Of a stretch of 64,000 nucleotides of DNA, positions 61,902-64,000 are shown one piece after another (within the stretch, counting starts at the first letter, position 1; each line of letters begins with the position of its first letter). Position numbers and translations under genes: made by a program. Origin of the DNA: Cystobacter fuscus DSM 2262 (lineage in GTDB: Bacteria; Myxococcota; Myxococcia; Myxococcales; Myxococcaceae). The stretch is taken from positions 1-64,000 of the forward strand of contig NZ_ANAH02000014.1 in the NCBI RefSeq assembly GCF_000335475.2, read 5' to 3'. The notes under the pieces are model-generated. The model was not told the DNA's origin. It made no database searches and was given only the letters and a program-made list of their open reading frames with translations.

Positions 61902-63755
61902 TCAGCTCCCCGTGTTCGCGTGCTTCCGTGTGCCGGCGAGAGGCCAGGCGCCGAGGGCCTCCGCCAGTGCATCCCCGATGGGCGTTCCGAGGCCGGTGCA
62001 AGCATTCCAGGGAGTCTTGCTGGAGGCCGAGTAGCCACCGGTGCTCCCTTGAGTGACCGGCCGGATGACCTTCAGCTTCTTCGTCACGCAGAGCGAGTAG
62101 AGCAGGGGGTTGAGCCAGCCCACGCGCACATCCGGACCGTGATTGAGGGCCAGCCCCTGGTTGATGAGCAGCACGAGGGCCGCCCACATGGGCGCCGCCG
62201 CGCTCGTTCCACCGCCGACGGCGGGTTGGCCATCGAAGAAGATCTGGTAGCCCGTCAGCATGTCCGCGTTCGCCGCGACGTCGGGCGTGCCGCGGCCCGC
62301 GTAGCTGCTGGTCTCGGCGAGGGTGAACTTGTTCCACCGCCGGGTGATGGTGGGTCGCACCTGCGCGTTTCGCTGGTAGTTGGGGAGCGGGAACATCTTG
62401 CTGATGCCTCCACCGCTCGCCATGGAGAAGTGGATGGCGTCACACTGCTCCTCGTCGGCGCTCCAGAGCGTGTGCTCGTGGAGCCTGTTCCAGACCACTT
62501 CCTCCAGGATGTGGCCCTGACTCGCATGCAGGGTCGTTCCACCACAGCCCAGCACATAGGGGCTGGTGGCGGCGAAGTTGGCCGCGGGCGTCATGCAGGG
62601 GTTGCCTTGCTGGATGACGGGCGTCACCGAGCCATAGTCACCGGAGGAGGCGCAGATGGTGATTCCCTGGAGGGCCGCCAGCCGGAACAGCTCGTCGAAG
62701 ATCTCGGCCTCCTCGGGGGTGGGCCCCCGGCCATCCACCTCGGGGAAGGACCAGCTCACCGACAGCACGGACGGCCTGTGTTTGGAGTCGAAGATGGCGC
62801 ACTGGAGGATGTCGAAGTACTCCCGGAACCCCGCGCCCCGCGCATGGTAGACGGCGATGTCCGCCTGGGGGCAGAGCGCCGCCGCGATCTGGATGTCCTG
62901 GGTCACTTCCGCGTTGGGCAGCCAGGAGTCGTCGGGTGTGTCCTCGCCGATCTTGATGATCCTCGGCATCTCGACCCCAAGCGCCATGAAGTATGCCTTC
63001 ATGTCCTGGTCGGAGTAGCTCCCCTCCAGCGCGATGATGCCCAGGCACTGTCCATCGCCAGTCAAGGGGGGGTACTGGTAGAGTTTGGCGACCTCGGACG
63101 GCGTATAGGAAATGGGCTGGAGCGGATCGGGGGCCCACTCCATGGAATCGAGGGCGGCCTCCATTTCCAAAGGCGCGGCGGTCTTCTTGGTGTGCGGCGG
63201 GGCCCTGTAGTGGAAGGACGGACGTGTGATGAGCCGGTCATCCAGTCCGAGGATCCACCGCACGCATTCACTGACGTCCGCGGAAACATGAAAGGTGAAG
63301 AACCCCCGCGCATCTTCCGTGACATGGAACGCGGCCCGAAGGGCTTCCACGTTGCCGGATACCTTGACGAAAGCGCCTCGACAACTGCACTCCAGGACCT
63401 TGAGCCCGGCGGCGACCGCGTAGCCCATGACCCGGAGGATGTCCTCGTGCGTGGCTCCGTACTCCGTCACGATGTCCTCCTGGGAGAGGTACTTTCGTTG
63501 CGCCGGGAGGGTGTGCTCCATCTCGACGAGGGCGGGCACCTGGTTGCGGCGGCGGAGGATGAACGTCACCGTGATGGGCGGGGTGTCTTGCGCGTCAGGC
63601 GAAGGGCGGACGGCGAGGCGCTCCTGGCTCAGACCCACTGCCTCTTTCGTGGACCGTGGACCGGTAGGACGGAGCTTCGAGGAAAGAGCGAGCTTGTGTT
63701 GAGGGCCGATGACAGCCCGGGTCCGCGATGCGTGAGGTGCCATGCTCGCGAGCAT
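61902..63755 (-). CDS. Sedolisin (S53, kumamolisin-like) peptidase
   Basis: 617 aa from ATG 63755 (ATG 63743 also possible). Pro-kumamolisin domain (about 60-210: KYLSQEDIVTEYG, VKVSGNVEALRAAFHV) and S53 catalytic domain: Glu/Asp in NAEVTQDIQIAAAL, oxyanion Asp in ICASSGDYGSVTP, nucleophile Ser in GGGTSAAAPMWAALV (about residue 515), and the C-terminal PWNACTGLGTPIG turn of the calcium site. No signal peptide is seen, unlike most secreted sedolisins, so it could act inside the cell as the RiPP leader peptidase. It converges on lanM with one base between the stops. Confidence 0.9.
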   Translation of the reverse strand: MLASMAPHASRTRAVIGPQHKLALSSKLRPTGPRSTKEAVGLSQERLAVRPSPDAQDTPPITVTFILRRRNQVPALVEMEHTLPAQRKYLSQEDIVTEYGATHEDILRVMGYAVAAGLKVLECSCRGAFVKVSGNVEALRAAFHVTEDARGFFTFHVSADVSECVRWILGLDDRLITRPSFHYRAPPHTKKTAAPLEMEAALDSMEWAPDPLQPISYTPSEVAKLYQYPPLTGDGQCLGIIALEGSYSDQDMKAYFMALGVEMPRIIKIGEDTPDDSWLPNAEVTQDIQIAAALCPQADIAVYHARGAGFREYFDILQCAIFDSKHRPSVLSVSWSFPEVDGRGPTPEEAEIFDELFRLAALQGITICASSGDYGSVTPVIQQGNPCMTPAANFAATSPYVLGCGGTTLHASQGHILEEVVWNRLHEHTLWSADEEQCDAIHFSMASGGGISKMFPLPNYQRNAQVRPTITRRWNKFTLAETSSYAGRGTPDVAANADMLTGYQIFFDGQPAVGGGTSAAAPMWAALVLLINQGLALNHGPDVRVGWLNPLLYSLCVTKKLKVIRPVTQGSTGGYSASSKTPWNACTGLGTPIGDALAEALGAWPLAGTRKHANTGS

Positions 63756-63822
63756 ATGCGAACTTCGCACCGTGTCGCCGGACGGCGCCGGAGCTGAACA
63801 AGTCAACCCTTCCTTCCGAGGA

Positions 63823-63885
63823 TGCCCGGCGGGGAAGTAGGCCAGGGGCGGGGTTGCGCTATGGTCGCGAGGCGTGTCCTCCGCC
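63823..63885. repeat. Repeat shared with 49565-49627, copy B
   Basis: Upstream region of the final gene, 90 percent identical over 63 bp to copy A. It includes GCTATGGTCGCG, whose ATG is in frame with the ATG at 63898. Confidence 0.8.
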
Positions 63886-63897
63886 TCTGTCCGCCCA

Positions 63898-64000
63898 TGA
63901 ACGTCGTCTTCATCTCGCCCCGCTTTCCGTCCCGGTTCTTCCACTTCGGTGGCCACGAGGTGAGGCGTTGCTTCACCGCGCAAGGCGTTGGCCTGGCGTT
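63898..64000 (+). CDS. Start of a probable ATP-grasp family protein (partial)
   Basis: Runs off the window. Begins MNVVFISPRFPSRFFHF, the Rossmann-like beta strand typical of ATP-grasp carboxylate-amine ligases of this sort; the following residues (CFTAQGVGLAF) fit poorly, so the assignment rests on the first 17. An upstream in-frame ATG exists at 63862. Confidence 0.45.

Overview
The window looks like chromosomal DNA from a myxobacterium, most likely suborder Cystobacterineae (Archangium/Cystobacter-like). The evidence is very high GC with strong G/C third-position bias, five Ser/Thr protein kinases of the myxobacterial type in 64 kb, Myxococcus paralogous families (DUF2381, DUF2378-like), many lipoproteins and PEGA-domain proteins, and one- and two-component regulators. 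No rRNA, tRNA, CRISPR array or transposase gene was seen.

Layout. 0.2-16 kb: a membrane Ser/Thr kinase; a TonB-dependent receptor with an N-terminal TPR/PEGA region, downstream of a HIT protein; a lipoprotein; a single-domain response regulator next to a kinase-STAND ATPase-FGE fusion; a DUF4132 protein; a frameshifted OB-fold gene; and a kinase whose reading frame runs into a lipoprotein gene. 16-18.5 kb: a DUF2381 gene, then a lower-GC stretch with a degenerate DUF2381 5' copy and a 356-bp-period imperfect tandem duplication ending in an orphan membrane-protein ORF. 18.5-28.3 kb: an SMP-30-like protein, an OmpR/histidine-kinase pair, an MpaB-type oxygenase coupled to an SMR transporter, 4-alpha-glucanotransferase, two lipoproteins and an aminotransferase. 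28.4-37.6 kb: a hypothetical protein, a topoisomerase III-RecQ-HRDC fusion, a DUF2378-like protein, a metzincin lipoprotein, a LysM/CHAP-like protein and a ClpX-like ATPase. 37.7-47.5 kb: trehalohydrolase (treZ), a KaiC-like ATPase coupled to a response-regulator/histidine kinase, a Ser/Thr kinase, a two-gene ABC exporter and the ABC-F protein EttA.

47.4-49.8 kb is an accessory insert at the 3' end of ettA: an OLD/AAA-type ATPase plus an overlapping TOPRIM-like partner and an ATP-grasp gene remnant. It is bounded by an 86-bp direct repeat made of the last ettA codons and its terminator hairpin. This is a candidate, so far unnamed, nuclease/ATPase defence-type cassette.

51.1-63.8 kb is the most striking region: an apparent hybrid RiPP cluster. 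A nitrile-hydratase-leader-type precursor peptide is followed by a fused E1-like/YcaO cyclodehydratase, a SagB-type dehydrogenase, a kinase-AAA-TPR regulator and, overlapping it, a LanM-type lanthipeptide synthetase whose cyclase half lacks the usual zinc ligands. A sedolisin (S53) peptidase converges on the LanM gene. The set could install azol(in)es and dehydrated residues on one Ser/Thr/Cys-containing core, with the peptidase as a candidate leader protease. Functions are inferred from motifs read by eye; no database search was run.
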